From NCBI RefSeq assembly GCF_004402405.1, contig NZ_SOFE01000025.1:1-52664 (forward strand): 52,664 bases of DNA. The letters run 5' to 3'. The DNA comes from Cryobacterium levicorallinum. Its GTDB lineage: Bacteria > Actinomycetota > Actinomycetes > Actinomycetales > Microbacteriaceae. A model generated the notes under the pieces. The model made no database searches. It saw nothing but the letters and a program-made list of their open reading frames with translations, and had not been told where the DNA came from. Positions 8,389-17,094 of the stretch are shown here, piece after piece. Each line of letters begins with the position of its first letter. Position 1 is the first letter of the stretch. A program made the translations under genes and the position numbers.

Positions 8389-9761
8389 AGTGCGGCTCCT
8401 TGAATCGTGGGCGAGAGCGCGGTGAGGGTCGCCGCAGCGTCGGCGCTGGTGGCGAGGGTGCCGACCAGGTCGGTAACGTGTGCGGTGTCGCCACGCCCGA
8501 TTAGAACTTCGAGCTTGGCGGTGATCTGCTGCGCACCGAGCGGAGAATTGTCGGCATCCCCGATGGCGTTTGGCGATGCGTCGGTGAGCACCGTTCCGTC
8601 GGTGAGGGTGATATCGACCCGTACCCAGCGAGCGTCGGGCAGCAGCCGGTCGAAATCGTCCGACGCGGCCATGCGCACCCGAGTGCTGAGCGCCTGCGCT
8701 TGGGCGAAGGCCGGCAGCGCCGGGTTCATTGCCTGCGGGTCGACGCGTTCATTGAGCAGGGCGGCCGCCACAACGAAGGGGAAGGAGAACATGGCCGATA
8801 GTCGGTTGTGGGCGGCGCCGTCGAACAGAGGCCGTGCCAGGGCTGTGGTGGTCACGAGCACATCGGCCACATCGGCCAGGGCGAAGGCGCGCCGCGCCTT
8901 GAGCGCCTGGATGATGTCGATCGCGCCGTGCGTGAAAGCGCAGCTTGAGTGCGACTTTACGTAGCCCTCGGTGATAAACCAGCGCTCACCGAGGTCGTCG
9001 ACCAGGGCTGCGGCGTCGAGGGTGCCGATGATGGTGCCCAGGCTGCTTGCCAGGGCACCGGTGTTGGCGACCAGTCCTGACCCGGCCAGCCGCGCGGCGT
9101 GCAACCCCGCTGTGCCGGCGTTGGCGGCCCACAGGTTTCGGGTGAAGTTGCCCTCGAGCGCCATGGACCACGGCGTCACCGTCATAAGCCCACCCGAGGC
9201 ATCCATCGCCGCCGCGATGCGCTCGGCCGGTTGCCCGGCAACCAGTGCCGCGGCGCACGCCGCTCCCACTGCACCCCAGTGTCCGTGTGGGTGCCACAGC
9301 GGATGTCGATCCAGGGCCCGGCCACACCGTGCGGCTACCTCGTACCCCGCGACCACAGCCACCAGGAACTCCGCCCCAGTCACTGCCTGGCGGGAGCGTT
9401 GCACTGCGGCCATGGCGGCGAAGACGATGTGCGCCGCCGGGTGGCCCTGCGAATGCTTGTTACCTTCGTCGAGCTCAAGCACGCAGGCCGAGACGGCGTT
9501 CAGAAAAGCGGCCTCCTCAGCGGTCGTAGTGTCGCTCGTTCCGAGGATGGGGGCACGGCCAGGCTCGGCGTCCCACTCGGCGAACAGCCGCGTCAGTTCA
9601 GGGGTGCGGGCACCGGCCACGGTGACGCCCCACAAGTCAGTGAGCAGCAGGAGCACCCGTTCGCGCACGCTCTCGGGCAGGCTCTCGAACGTGAGCGCGG
9701 CCGCGAATTCGGCCAGCTGGTTGACGGCCCCGGTCAACGCAGTGCGGTCGGTGGTGCTCAC
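8385..9761 (-). CDS. MmgE/PrpD family protein (copy 2)
   Basis: A 458-residue MmgE/PrpD protein, the usual length. I chose the GTG at 9761 because it overlaps the upstream stop codon as GTGA and leads straight into the conserved N-terminus (LAEFAAALTFESLPESV). Typical features are an all-helical first domain with LDEGNKHSQGHPAAHIVFAAMA and GYEVAARCGRAL, then FITEGYVKSHSSCAFTHGAID at the domain junction. The family includes 2-methylcitrate dehydratase, cis-aconitate decarboxylase and iminodisuccinate epimerase, so the reaction cannot be named. It differs strongly in sequence from the other family member at 17095-18564, so the two likely act on different intermediates. It overlaps the flavoprotein gene by 4 bases. 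Confidence 0.8.
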   Translation of the reverse strand: MSTTDRTALTGAVNQLAEFAAALTFESLPESVRERVLLLLTDLWGVTVAGARTPELTRLFAEWDAEPGRAPILGTSDTTTAEEAAFLNAVSACVLELDEGNKHSQGHPAAHIVFAAMAAVQRSRQAVTGAEFLVAVVAGYEVAARCGRALDRHPLWHPHGHWGAVGAACAAALVAGQPAERIAAAMDASGGLMTVTPWSMALEGNFTRNLWAANAGTAGLHAARLAGSGLVANTGALASSLGTIIGTLDAAALVDDLGERWFITEGYVKSHSSCAFTHGAIDIIQALKARRAFALADVADVLVTTTALARPLFDGAAHNRLSAMFSFPFVVAAALLNERVDPQAMNPALPAFAQAQALSTRVRMAASDDFDRLLPDARWVRVDITLTDGTVLTDASPNAIGDADNSPLGAQQITAKLEVLIGRGDTAHVTDLVGTLATSADAAATLTALSPTIQGAAL

Positions 9762-10405
9762 GCTGCCGCCCGCGGCGGCAGCTGTAGGTTGGCCCTTACG
9801 CCGAGTAGTTGCAGCGCGAGGGCCGTGGGGTCGATGAGTCGGGTCTCTCCGGCCTGCACGTCTACCGCGGAGCATCCGTTGATGACCGCATCGTCAGTGG
9901 CGGTGGCCAGGAGGTCTCGCGTGGCTCTCGCCCACCGGGCTTCGTCGGAGATGTCGTCGACCGAAAGTTCGAGTACAAAAGTGCTGCTGTCGCCGCCGCC
10001 GTAGAGCGCGAGCTGGCGATCCAGCTCCCGCGCAATCGTATCGTTGCGAGCGACGGCACCCACAGTGAGGCCCTGGCCGAGGAAAAAAGTAGTCGTGAGT
10101 TTGAGAATGCCGTAGACCGGCCGGGCAAACAGGCCGGGCGGGCTGTCGACTACCGGGTCGAGAACGCAATCCGGCAGGAAGCCGCTCCAGCCCGTACCGT
10201 CGACGGCGCGATAGCGCGCAATGAGACATTGCTCCGACGCCACGATGTCGTCGTGCGTCTCGAGTGATCGGGGTGCTTCGGAACCGTCACCCAAGTTTTC
10301 CACGAGCACACGCACGCCCGCCGGCACGAGCCGGTCGTAGCGATGCTGGCGCCGGGCGATTTCTTCCACGCTCACGGCAATCGGAGTGATGGCAAGTAAC
10401 TGCAA
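9758..10405 (-). CDS. Asp/Glu/hydantoin racemase superfamily protein
   Basis: About 215 residues. The start is best placed at a TTG (10405), just after the stop of the previous gene, because it gives the family-type beginning QLLAITPIAV. Further upstream the frame only overlaps the catC-like gene. The two catalytic cysteine positions of the superfamily appear to be present: DCVLDPVVD and VINGCSAVDV. The segment TVGAVARNDTIARELDRQ matches the middle of such proteins. Members racemize amino acids or hydantoins or isomerize maleate and related acids. With the hydantoinase-type amidohydrolase in the same block, a hydantoin- or lactam-like substrate is possible but unproven. Confidence 0.6.
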   Translation of the reverse strand: MQLLAITPIAVSVEEIARRQHRYDRLVPAGVRVLVENLGDGSEAPRSLETHDDIVASEQCLIARYRAVDGTGWSGFLPDCVLDPVVDSPPGLFARPVYGILKLTTTFFLGQGLTVGAVARNDTIARELDRQLALYGGGDSSTFVLELSVDDISDEARWARATRDLLATATDDAVINGCSAVDVQAGETRLIDPTALALQLLGVRANLQLPPRAAA

Positions 10406-10412
10406 AACGACC

Positions 10413-10721
10413 TCAGCTCTGAAGTTGGGGAACGATCCCGAGGACACGGGGATCGTTCGGGTGGAGGGCGAGTGGATGCGCGGTGATCGACATCCAGGGA
10501 TACAGCGGCAGCGAGGATAGGGCTTCATGAAGTTCGGTGGCATCGGCCACCTCGTAGAGACTCCAGTTGGCCCAGCGCCCAGGAATGCGCCATATTCGCC
10601 TGAGTTTCCCGGCGCGGGCAAGAACCTGGCCCTGTTCAAGCTCCCGCTGAAAGATTGCTTCCTTGCGGGCCGCGTCACCGTCGGCCGGCCAGGCTATGTC
10701 AATATGAACGAGAAATTCCAT
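10413..10721 (-). CDS. Muconolactone delta-isomerase-like protein (CatC family)
   Basis: A 102-residue protein closely matching the CatC pattern. It begins EFLVHIDIAWP, then has RELEQGQVLARAGKLRRIWRIPGRWAN, then ELHEALSSLPLYPWM and a final HPLALHPNDP. The ATG at 10721 gives exactly the CatC length. CatC converts muconolactone to 3-oxoadipate enol-lactone in the beta-ketoadipate pathway. No catA, catB or pcaD lies nearby, so this member probably isomerizes or otherwise handles another unsaturated lactone or ring-opened acid. The gene lies 10 bases behind livF and 7 bases before the racemase-like gene, firmly inside the operon. Confidence 0.8.
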   Translation of the reverse strand: MEFLVHIDIAWPADGDAARKEAIFQRELEQGQVLARAGKLRRIWRIPGRWANWSLYEVADATELHEALSSLPLYPWMSITAHPLALHPNDPRVLGIVPQLQS

Positions 10722-10731
10722 GCCGTGCCCC

Positions 10732-11436
10732 TTACATACCGAGATAGGCTTTGCGAACCTCGGCGCTGTCGGCAAGCTCTTGCCCGGTGCCCTCAAGCAC
10801 GACAGAACCGCTCTCGAGCACATAGGCACGATCGGAGATCGCCAACGCCTGTGATGCGTTCTGCTCCACGATCAGCACGGTCGCGCCATCGTCGCGAATC
10901 TTCTGGATCGCCGCGAAGACCTGAGCGACCAAGTTGGGCGCAAGTCCGATCGACGGTTCATCGAGCGTGAGACATTTGGGCTGCGCCATGAGCGCACGAC
11001 CGATGGCCAACATCTGTTGCTGCCCGCCTGACATGGTCTCGGCACGCTGGGTTCGCCGGGATTGCAGAATGGGAAACAAGTCGAAGACACGCTCGAGGGA
11101 TGCACGAACCGACGATTTCGGCTGCGTATACGCACCCATCACCAGGTTTTCGATGACCTGAAGCCCACCGAACAGCGCCCGGTCCTGGGCGACGTGCACG
11201 AGACCGGCCCGCACGATCTGATCCGGTCGGGCGCTCTGCAGGGGAACACCCTCGAACAGAATTTCCCCGCTACTGGGGTGGATGAGACCGGCCAGCGAGC
11301 GCAAGGTGGTCGTCTTGCCGGCTCCGTTGGCGCCGATCAGTGATACGATCTCGCCGCTGCCGACGTGCAGCGACAGCTCGTGGAGAATCTCCAGTTTTCT
11401 ATAGCCTGCACGAACATTCTTGACCTCGAGCAGCAT
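10732..11436 (-). CDS. livF: Branched-chain amino acid-type ABC transporter ATPase (LivF)
   Basis: A 234-residue ATPase of the LivF type. It has Walker A GANGAGKTT, the Q-loop region VHVAQDRALFGGLQV, signature MSGGQQQMLAIGRALM and Walker B CLTLDEPSIGL, and ends KAYLGM as LivF proteins do. It pairs with LivG to power the LivH/LivM permease. Its first base is the last base of the livG stop codon. The LIV family imports branched-chain amino acids but also urea, amides, aromatic acids and dicarboxylates, so the neighbouring catabolic genes are the better guide to the cargo. Confidence 0.92.
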   Translation of the reverse strand: MLLEVKNVRAGYRKLEILHELSLHVGSGEIVSLIGANGAGKTTTLRSLAGLIHPSSGEILFEGVPLQSARPDQIVRAGLVHVAQDRALFGGLQVIENLVMGAYTQPKSSVRASLERVFDLFPILQSRRTQRAETMSGGQQQMLAIGRALMAQPKCLTLDEPSIGLAPNLVAQVFAAIQKIRDDGATVLIVEQNASQALAISDRAYVLESGSVVLEGTGQELADSAEVRKAYLGM

Positions 11437-12152
11437 CAGTAGTCCTCTCCCAGATAGGCATCCACGACCGCTGCATCCTGGATAACGTCTGCCGGAACAC
11501 CCAGTGCCAGCTGTTGGCCTTCGTGCATCACCAGAAGTCGCTCCGACAAAGCCAGCACGGCGGCCATGATGTGCTCCACGAACAACACTGTGACGCCGTC
11601 CTGGTGAATCTCGCGAAGCAGGTCGATGATTGGTGCCCGTTCCGTCGGCACCAGACCGGCCAGAACCTCGTCGAGCAAGAGCACGCGCGGTTCGAGGGCG
11701 AGCGCCCGGGCGAGTTCAAGGCGCTTGAGACCCGCGGTCGGCAAAGTACCCGACATCGCATCTTTATAGGTCCCGAGTCCGACGCGGTCGATCACGTCGG
11801 CGGCGTGGTCGCGCGCTTTTGGAATGGACCGAATCTTGTTGTGCGAGGCGATCGCCACGTTTTCCAGCACCGTCATGCTTTCGAAAGGCCGCATCAATTG
11901 AAAGGTGCGCACGAGTCCGACCGAGGCCACTCGATCGGCCGACCAGCCGGTGATGTCCTGCCCATCAAACACGATCTTGCCTGAGGTCGGGCGCAATTGG
12001 CCGGCCAACACCGACAGCAGCGTGGTCTTGCCGGCACCATTGGGGCCAATGATGCCGAGATACTCACGATCGGCGATTTCGAGGTTCACATTGCCGAGGG
12101 CGGCCAAGCCGCCGAACGACTTGGAGAGCCCGTCAAGAACGAGAAGACTCAT
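11436..12152 (-). CDS. livG: Branched-chain amino acid-type ABC transporter ATPase (LivG)
   Basis: A 238-residue LivG-type ATPase. It has Walker A GPNGAGKTT, the LivG-specific stretch VGLVRTFQLMRPFESMTVLENV, a degenerate signature region (PTAGLKRLELARALAL, where LSGGQ would be expected) and Walker B VLLLDEVLAGL. Replacement of the canonical signature by a TAGLKR-like sequence is known in LivG-like subunits, so this need not be a defect. It overlaps livM by 4 bases and livF by 1 base. It is part of a five-gene importer unit. Confidence 0.9.
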   Translation of the reverse strand: MSLLVLDGLSKSFGGLAALGNVNLEIADREYLGIIGPNGAGKTTLLSVLAGQLRPTSGKIVFDGQDITGWSADRVASVGLVRTFQLMRPFESMTVLENVAIASHNKIRSIPKARDHAADVIDRVGLGTYKDAMSGTLPTAGLKRLELARALALEPRVLLLDEVLAGLVPTERAPIIDLLREIHQDGVTVLFVEHIMAAVLALSERLLVMHEGQQLALGVPADVIQDAAVVDAYLGEDY

Positions 12153-13195
12153 TTGCGCCTTCTTTCACGGATTGTGCCGTATATGCCCTTGGGGAGGAAC
12201 ACCACGATCAGGATGAGCAGGATGGCGTAGATGGCGATGTCGAGACCGCTCGTACCGTACAGAAACTCCAAGAATGGCGGCGGGTCCCGCAGGAATCCGG
12301 CCACGACGGCGGAGAGCGGACCGATCACGGCGGCGCCGATAAGCGGTCCCCAGATCGTTCCGATGCCGCCGATGACAGCGGGGATAATCGCGTCGGTTGA
12401 TACGTGCAGTCCAAACGCCTGATCCGGCCCAATGAAGAGGTAGTACTGGGTGTAGAAGGCACCGGCGACGGCGGTCACCGCGCAGCTCAATGCCACCGGA
12501 ATCAAGCGATACTTCATTACCTTGATACCGAGCGACTCCGCCGCCGTCGGGTCGTCGCGAATGGCTTGGGCAAACTGGCCCGGTCGCGAATAAACGAACG
12601 AGATAGAGACGGCCACCGCGACGCCCAATAGAACGAGCGGAATCCAGTAGTAGTACAGACTGCCCTGGTCAAACTGCAGCATGGACCACGACTCCTCGGG
12701 CAGCAGCGGAATGTTGATGCCCTCGCTCTTGTTGAGAAACTCCATGTTGAGCGTGACGAGCAAGAACATTTGAGCAAAGGCGAACGTCGCCAGCGCGAAG
12801 TACGAGCCGGCCAGCTTGTACTTCAAACACAAGTAAGCGATGAGAACGCCCACACCCGCCGAAAGACCAGCACCCACGATCATGCCGATCCAGGGAGAGA
12901 CGCCGAAGGCGGTGAGCAGATAGGCGTTGGTGTACGCGCCCACTCCGAAGAATGCGGCGTGGCCGAAGCTGAACATGCCGCCGTACCCACTCATCAGGTT
13001 CCAGCCGACGGCCATGATGGCGAAGATTAGGGTACGAATCGCCACGGGAAGGGCAGATTCCGGCACGACGAGGGGTAAGAAAGCCATCACGACCAGCACG
13101 AGTGCCAGTACCGAAAAATGTAACCGAGCGCCGGTGGGAAGGCGTCGTTTCAGGTCGGCCAGTCGCTCTGGCGCGGCAACTCCTAACGCAGTCAC
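12149..13195 (-). CDS. livM: Branched-chain amino acid-type ABC transporter permease (LivM)
   Basis: A 348-residue integral membrane protein with eight to ten hydrophobic segments and the LivM motifs NLMSGYGGMFSFGHAAFFGVGAY, QAIRDDPTAAESLGI and GGIGTIWGPLIGA. The N-terminal ~30 residues are basic and cytoplasmic. It forms a heterodimeric channel with LivH. The gene overlaps livH and livG by 4 bases each, giving one coupled transcription and translation unit. Confidence 0.92.
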   Translation of the reverse strand: MTALGVAAPERLADLKRRLPTGARLHFSVLALVLVVMAFLPLVVPESALPVAIRTLIFAIMAVGWNLMSGYGGMFSFGHAAFFGVGAYTNAYLLTAFGVSPWIGMIVGAGLSAGVGVLIAYLCLKYKLAGSYFALATFAFAQMFLLVTLNMEFLNKSEGINIPLLPEESWSMLQFDQGSLYYYWIPLVLLGVAVAVSISFVYSRPGQFAQAIRDDPTAAESLGIKVMKYRLIPVALSCAVTAVAGAFYTQYYLFIGPDQAFGLHVSTDAIIPAVIGGIGTIWGPLIGAAVIGPLSAVVAGFLRDPPPFLEFLYGTSGLDIAIYAILLILIVVFLPKGIYGTIRERRRK

Positions 13196-14199
13196 TTGTT
13201 AGCTCCAAACAGTCCTTGAGGACGAAGAAATAGCACCAGCACGAACATGCCGAACACCAACAGGAGCGGTCCGCTTCCCGGTAGGAACAACGAGCCGACC
13301 GTCTGCAGCAGCCCAATGAAAATGCCGCCCACGAGCGCGCCAGGCACGCTGCCCAACCCACCCAGGACCACGATTACGAAGGCCAGCGTGGTGAATTGGT
13401 CGCCCGCCGACGGCACGAGGCTGGTGAACGGGGCCAGCAGTCCCCCGGCAACACCAACGGATGCCGCGCCAAGACCGAAGGTCATCGCGTAGATACGCTT
13501 CACGTTTACCCCTACGAGCGACGCGCCCGTTCCGTTCGCCGCGACGGCACGAATGGCGAGACCGACTGGGCTCTTGCGCAGAATCACGATGAGCCCGCCC
13601 GCGACGATTACCGCTCCGACGAAGGCGATGATGCGGGGAACATCGGCGATCGCACCGAGAATCTGTACGGAACCCGCGTAGGGAGAAGGCACGTTCAACG
13701 GGCGGCCGCCGAAGATCATCAGCAACGTGTTCGAGATCAAAAGAGACAGGCCAAGGGTTACGAGAAGCGGTCGTGAGTGACCGACATCCGTTATGAGCCT
13801 ATTCATGAGGGTCGACTGCACGAGCCAGCCAAAGCCGAACATTATGGGCGCGCTCAGGACCACGGCCAGATAAGGATTGATACCCGCGGACGACACCATG
13901 AAATAGACCAGGTACATGGCCATGGCCAGCATGGCGCCCTGGGCGAAGTTGACAATGCCCAACACCCCGAAAATGAGGGTGAGACCGAGTGAAACCAAAA
14001 CGTAGACGCCACCGAGCAGCAGGCCCGTTACAACCGTTTGAGTGACCAGATTGCTGTCCTTGCCGCCGAAAAGGTACACCGCAGCGATTCCGAGCACAGT
14101 GATGGCGAACAGGCCCAACACAATTCGGCCACGCTCGGTCGTCAACAAGTTCACACTCCTGGTCGGTGTTTCGACCGGTATGGAGACGTCTACGCTCAT
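13192..14199 (-). CDS. livH: Branched-chain amino acid-type ABC transporter permease (LivH)
   Basis: A 335-residue permease. LivH features are LLLGGVYVLVSLGLTLIFGVLGIVNFAQGAMLAM, the loop RAVAANGTGASLVGVNVKRIYAMTF and VLGGLGSVPGALVGG. It has an N-terminal extension of about 45 residues including one extra hydrophobic segment (LGLFAITVLGIAAVYLF), which is longer than classical LivH of about 300 residues. It starts 5 bases downstream of the binding-protein gene and partners with LivM. Confidence 0.92.
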   Translation of the reverse strand: MSVDVSIPVETPTRSVNLLTTERGRIVLGLFAITVLGIAAVYLFGGKDSNLVTQTVVTGLLLGGVYVLVSLGLTLIFGVLGIVNFAQGAMLAMAMYLVYFMVSSAGINPYLAVVLSAPIMFGFGWLVQSTLMNRLITDVGHSRPLLVTLGLSLLISNTLLMIFGGRPLNVPSPYAGSVQILGAIADVPRIIAFVGAVIVAGGLIVILRKSPVGLAIRAVAANGTGASLVGVNVKRIYAMTFGLGAASVGVAGGLLAPFTSLVPSAGDQFTTLAFVIVVLGGLGSVPGALVGGIFIGLLQTVGSLFLPGSGPLLLVFGMFVLVLFLRPQGLFGANK

Positions 14200-14204
14200 G
14201 GCGG

Positions 14205-15437
14205 CTACCGGCTGAACGCAGGAAGGATTGCTTCCTTCGTTGCGATTTCGGTCGGGAAGACCTGCTCTACGGCACCGTCTTGAACCTGCATGACCACGAC
14301 CGTGGCATTGATGTTCTGACCGTTCTCGTCGAACTCGATCGGCCCGTTGAATTCCAGCAGCGGGTCGGTCAGGCTCAGAGACGAGATGGCGTCGCGCAGC
14401 ACCTCTGGATCAACTGAACCGCTCTCTTCGAGGGCTGCCGCGATGACCTCTACGGCCTGGTACGACAGCATCGACGCCGTCTCCATTGACTCACCGTTGG
14501 CGGCTTCGAAGCGGGTGCGAATGTCAGCGGCACGATCGCTCGTCGCGCTGTAGTGGTAGTTGGCACTCAGAATGTTGCTGGCTGCTTCGCCCGCCGCTGC
14601 CGGGAACGAGTTGTCGTCGTAGGCGCCGCTGGCGATGCCGAATACCGCCTTGATGTCGGGCTTCAGCGCGTTCACTGCCTCGGCTATGAGCAGGTTGTCA
14701 GGAAAGTAGCCGGTGACCACGATGACGTCAGGGTCGCTGGCGAGGGCCTGGGTGACCTGCGTAGTCGCGTCCGAGAAGTTTGCGCCGGAGTAGGTGATCT
14801 CGTCGGCAACTGTAATTCCAGTAGCTTCAGCCTCGGTCTTGAAAGCCTCGAATACGCTGCCGCCAAAGGCTCCCTCGATGTGGATGTAGGCGACCGTGTC
14901 AATCTCCGTGCCGGTAGCCTCGCCCATCGCGATGAGCGAACGCGCACCGGAGGCTCCCATGCTCGTGGCATCCGGCTGGATGCGGAAGCTGTACGAGTAC
15001 CCCTGCTCGAGAATCTTATCGTCGACGGCAACGTCGATGACCAGCGGCACCTTGGCACGTTCCGCGACGGAGGCCACGTTTTGCGTAACGTCTGACTGGT
15101 AGGTACCAATCAGGGCCACCGCGCCCTCACTGATCAGCCGCTGCGCTTCGCTCTGGCCGATTTCGGCCTTACCCTGACTGTCACCCTCGTTGAGAACGAG
15201 GGTCGCGCCGCCAAGGCTTCCAATGCCGCCGGCCTCGTTGATGTCGGCGACAGCCATCTTGGCGCCCGCATTCATCAAGCCACCGACACCGGAGAGCGAG
15301 CCACTGAGCGGGTGGATGGAACCGATGGTTACGCTGTCCACGCTGTCCCCACTAGCTGCCACATTGCTGGTCCCGCTGCAACCCGACATGCCCAGTGCGA
15401 CCGCTACGGCCACTACAACCAATGTGTGTTTTTTCAT
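14205..15437 (-). CDS. LIV-type ABC transporter substrate-binding lipoprotein
   Basis: A 410-residue lipoprotein. The signal peptide KKHTLVVVAVAVALGMSGC ends in a lipobox Cys near residue 19. The start at 15437 is favoured over an ATG at 15455 because AAAGGAG stands at the right distance before it. The mature part is a LivJ/LivK-type receptor: VTIGSIHPLSGSLSGVGG, GSLGGATLVLNEGDSQGK and ALIGTYQSDVTQNVA. It captures the substrate outside the cell for LivHMGF. It is the first gene of the importer unit and follows a 165-bp region with several copies of a candidate operator. Confidence 0.9.
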   Translation of the reverse strand: MKKHTLVVVAVAVALGMSGCSGTSNVAASGDSVDSVTIGSIHPLSGSLSGVGGLMNAGAKMAVADINEAGGIGSLGGATLVLNEGDSQGKAEIGQSEAQRLISEGAVALIGTYQSDVTQNVASVAERAKVPLVIDVAVDDKILEQGYSYSFRIQPDATSMGASGARSLIAMGEATGTEIDTVAYIHIEGAFGGSVFEAFKTEAEATGITVADEITYSGANFSDATTQVTQALASDPDVIVVTGYFPDNLLIAEAVNALKPDIKAVFGIASGAYDDNSFPAAAGEAASNILSANYHYSATSDRAADIRTRFEAANGESMETASMLSYQAVEVIAAALEESGSVDPEVLRDAISSLSLTDPLLEFNGPIEFDENGQNINATVVVMQVQDGAVEQVFPTEIATKEAILPAFSR

Positions 15438-15460
15438 GATGCTCCTTTGCTTCATAACCA

Positions 15461-15608
15461 GTTCCGCTTAGCGGACCGAGAATCGATTCGAGGAATCTCT
15501 CAATTCCTATTCTGTCGACTTGCTGCCTTATTTACTTACAATTATTTGAAATTTCTCCGAGATCCTTATTCCGCTGAGCGAACCCATGCTGGTTTCGCTC
15601 AGCAGAAA
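15461..15608. promoter_or_regulatory. Promoter region of the importer unit with three copies of a TTCCGCTnAGCGnA element
   Basis: Copy 1 (15461-15477) contains the perfect palindrome TCCGCT-T-AGCGGA. Copy 2 (15569-15585) reads TTCCGCTGAGCGAACCC. Copy 3 (15591-15608) is inverted and reads TTCTGCTGAGCGAAACC on the minus strand. A fourth, weaker copy stands before the CoA-transferase gene at 20579. The region lies between the amidohydrolase stop and the binding-protein start. IclR-type regulators bind paired palindromes of this size, and an iclR gene heads the block, so I infer that these are its operators. Confidence 0.55.
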
Positions 15609-15620
15609 GAAGCAGAGACT

Positions 15621-17084
15621 CTATTCGCCGGACCGGTTAAGGAATCGCCCGCGTGGTGCGCCAACGATCTCACCGTCGGCGAACACTCCGGATCCGCGCA
15701 GGTAGGTATCGGTAACCTTGGCCGTGAGCTCGAAGCCCTCGAACGGCGTATGGCCTTGGCTCGAGAGCGAGTCCTCGGCCCGAACGGTGTAGGTGGTTGT
15801 GTCGTCAACGAGGCAGAAGTCGGCATCGAAGCCAACAGCCACATTGCCCTTGCCCGCCAGCCCAAAGCGCTCGGCCGGGTTCTTGGAGACCAGCTGCGCG
15901 ATCGAGTTGTACGAAAGCCCGCGCTTGCGCCCCTCGCTGATGAGCCCAGCCAGGAGATACTCCGCGCCGCCGAAACCGGACTTGGCCAGAAAGACGTCGT
16001 CGCGCGGGTCACCGAACTTGGTCTCATCTTTGCAGCAGGCGTGATCGGAGGTCACCCAGGAGAAGTGACCGGCCAGCAGGTGATCCCAGAGCGCGTCAAC
16101 ATCTTCGCGAGAACGTAGGGGCGGGTTCACCTTGCCGCCGAGGTTGGCCGTCGTGAAGTCGGCCAGCAAGTGTCCCACGGTCACTTCCCTGCGAAAGTTG
16201 ATGTGTGGGAAGGTTGCCTGCATCATCATGGCCGCCTCGATCGCCTTGCGCGAGGTGAGGTGGAGCAGATTGATGTTGGGGAGCTCGGTCTCGTAGGCCA
16301 AATACGAGGCGATTGTAATAGCGAGACCCTCAGAGTGCGGCGGCCGGGACGCACTGTACGCTTCGAGGCCGGTGAGGGTTCCCTCAGCCTCGACCAGCTT
16401 GGTATAGGCACGCATAATTTCGGCTGTCTCGCAGTGCAGGGAAAGTGAGATCTGGTCCTTGATCTTCGCGTACTTGGGATCGCGCCGAGCCTGTTCTATG
16501 CCACGCATCACGAATTCAAAGTGCGCAAAGTCATACGACTCGTCTTCGGGGATCATGAGAAATTTGCCCTGATCGTTCGAGTTTCCGTGCAGACCGTGAA
16601 TTCCGTAGAACATAAAGATCTTGAATGACGGAACGCCCATATCGATCAGATCGGAGATCTCGTCGATATGTTCCTTGAGAATGGGGGCAACGTGGAAACC
16701 GTAGTCGATGAAGGCGCGTCCCTCAGCAGCGGCCAAAATCTGTGGAAAGATCTCCCGATAAGGGCCACTCTTGTTCATGTAATAGGCGCCGGTGCGAATG
16801 TAGGTAATGCCGCTCGTGACGCCGCCCTGCGCGCTCGCGCGGCTCTCAGAGTCGGTATCTTCGCTGAGCTCGTTGTAGATGCCCCAGTGCTGGTGCGCGT
16901 CGACGACTCCGGGGAAGAGATGCTTGCCCCCTGCATCGACGACCTTGGCGGCGAGGCTCACGTCGAGGTCCTGCTCGATCGCCGCGAACTTGCCGTCCTT
17001 TACGGCAACATCGAGCCTCTCAGTGGAATCGCTGTCTGGCCGAACGACTATGCAGTTTTTGATGATGAGGTCATAGGTAGACAT
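15621..17084 (-). CDS. Amidohydrolase, dihydropyrimidinase/hydantoinase/allantoinase type
   Basis: A 487-residue cyclic-amidohydrolase. The binuclear metal site looks complete: DAHQHWG supplies the HxH pair (about residues 64-66), SFKIFM the carbamylated lysine, SLHCE and LLHLTS the two further histidines, and TSDHACC the aspartate. Ends such as LFPGVVDAHQH and NPAERFGLAGKGNVAVGFDADF are typical of D-hydantoinases and dihydropyrimidinases. These enzymes open cyclic amides or imides (dihydropyrimidines, hydantoins, allantoin, succinimides). The gene follows the first MmgE/PrpD gene by 10 bases and is last in its unit, before the importer promoter. It probably catalyses the ring-opening step; the ring is unknown. 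Confidence 0.85.
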   Translation of the reverse strand: MSTYDLIIKNCIVVRPDSDSTERLDVAVKDGKFAAIEQDLDVSLAAKVVDAGGKHLFPGVVDAHQHWGIYNELSEDTDSESRASAQGGVTSGITYIRTGAYYMNKSGPYREIFPQILAAAEGRAFIDYGFHVAPILKEHIDEISDLIDMGVPSFKIFMFYGIHGLHGNSNDQGKFLMIPEDESYDFAHFEFVMRGIEQARRDPKYAKIKDQISLSLHCETAEIMRAYTKLVEAEGTLTGLEAYSASRPPHSEGLAITIASYLAYETELPNINLLHLTSRKAIEAAMMMQATFPHINFRREVTVGHLLADFTTANLGGKVNPPLRSREDVDALWDHLLAGHFSWVTSDHACCKDETKFGDPRDDVFLAKSGFGGAEYLLAGLISEGRKRGLSYNSIAQLVSKNPAERFGLAGKGNVAVGFDADFCLVDDTTTYTVRAEDSLSSQGHTPFEGFELTAKVTDTYLRGSGVFADGEIVGAPRGRFLNRSGE

Positions 17085-17094
17085 GGTTCTCTTT

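Noticed and set aside
8971..10004. Long plus-strand frames opposite the second MmgE/PrpD gene.
   Set aside because: High GC creates long antisense frames; they have no domain or ribosome binding site, and the opposite strand has a clear family.
10413..10721. Part of a beta-ketoadipate pathway cluster.
   Set aside because: Only the CatC-like gene is present; no catechol dioxygenase, cycloisomerase or enol-lactone hydrolase is nearby.
11700..11760. Degenerate signature motif in LivG taken as a sign of an inactive ATPase.
   Set aside because: LivG-type subunits commonly deviate here while LivF carries the canonical LSGGQ-like motif, so this is probably normal.
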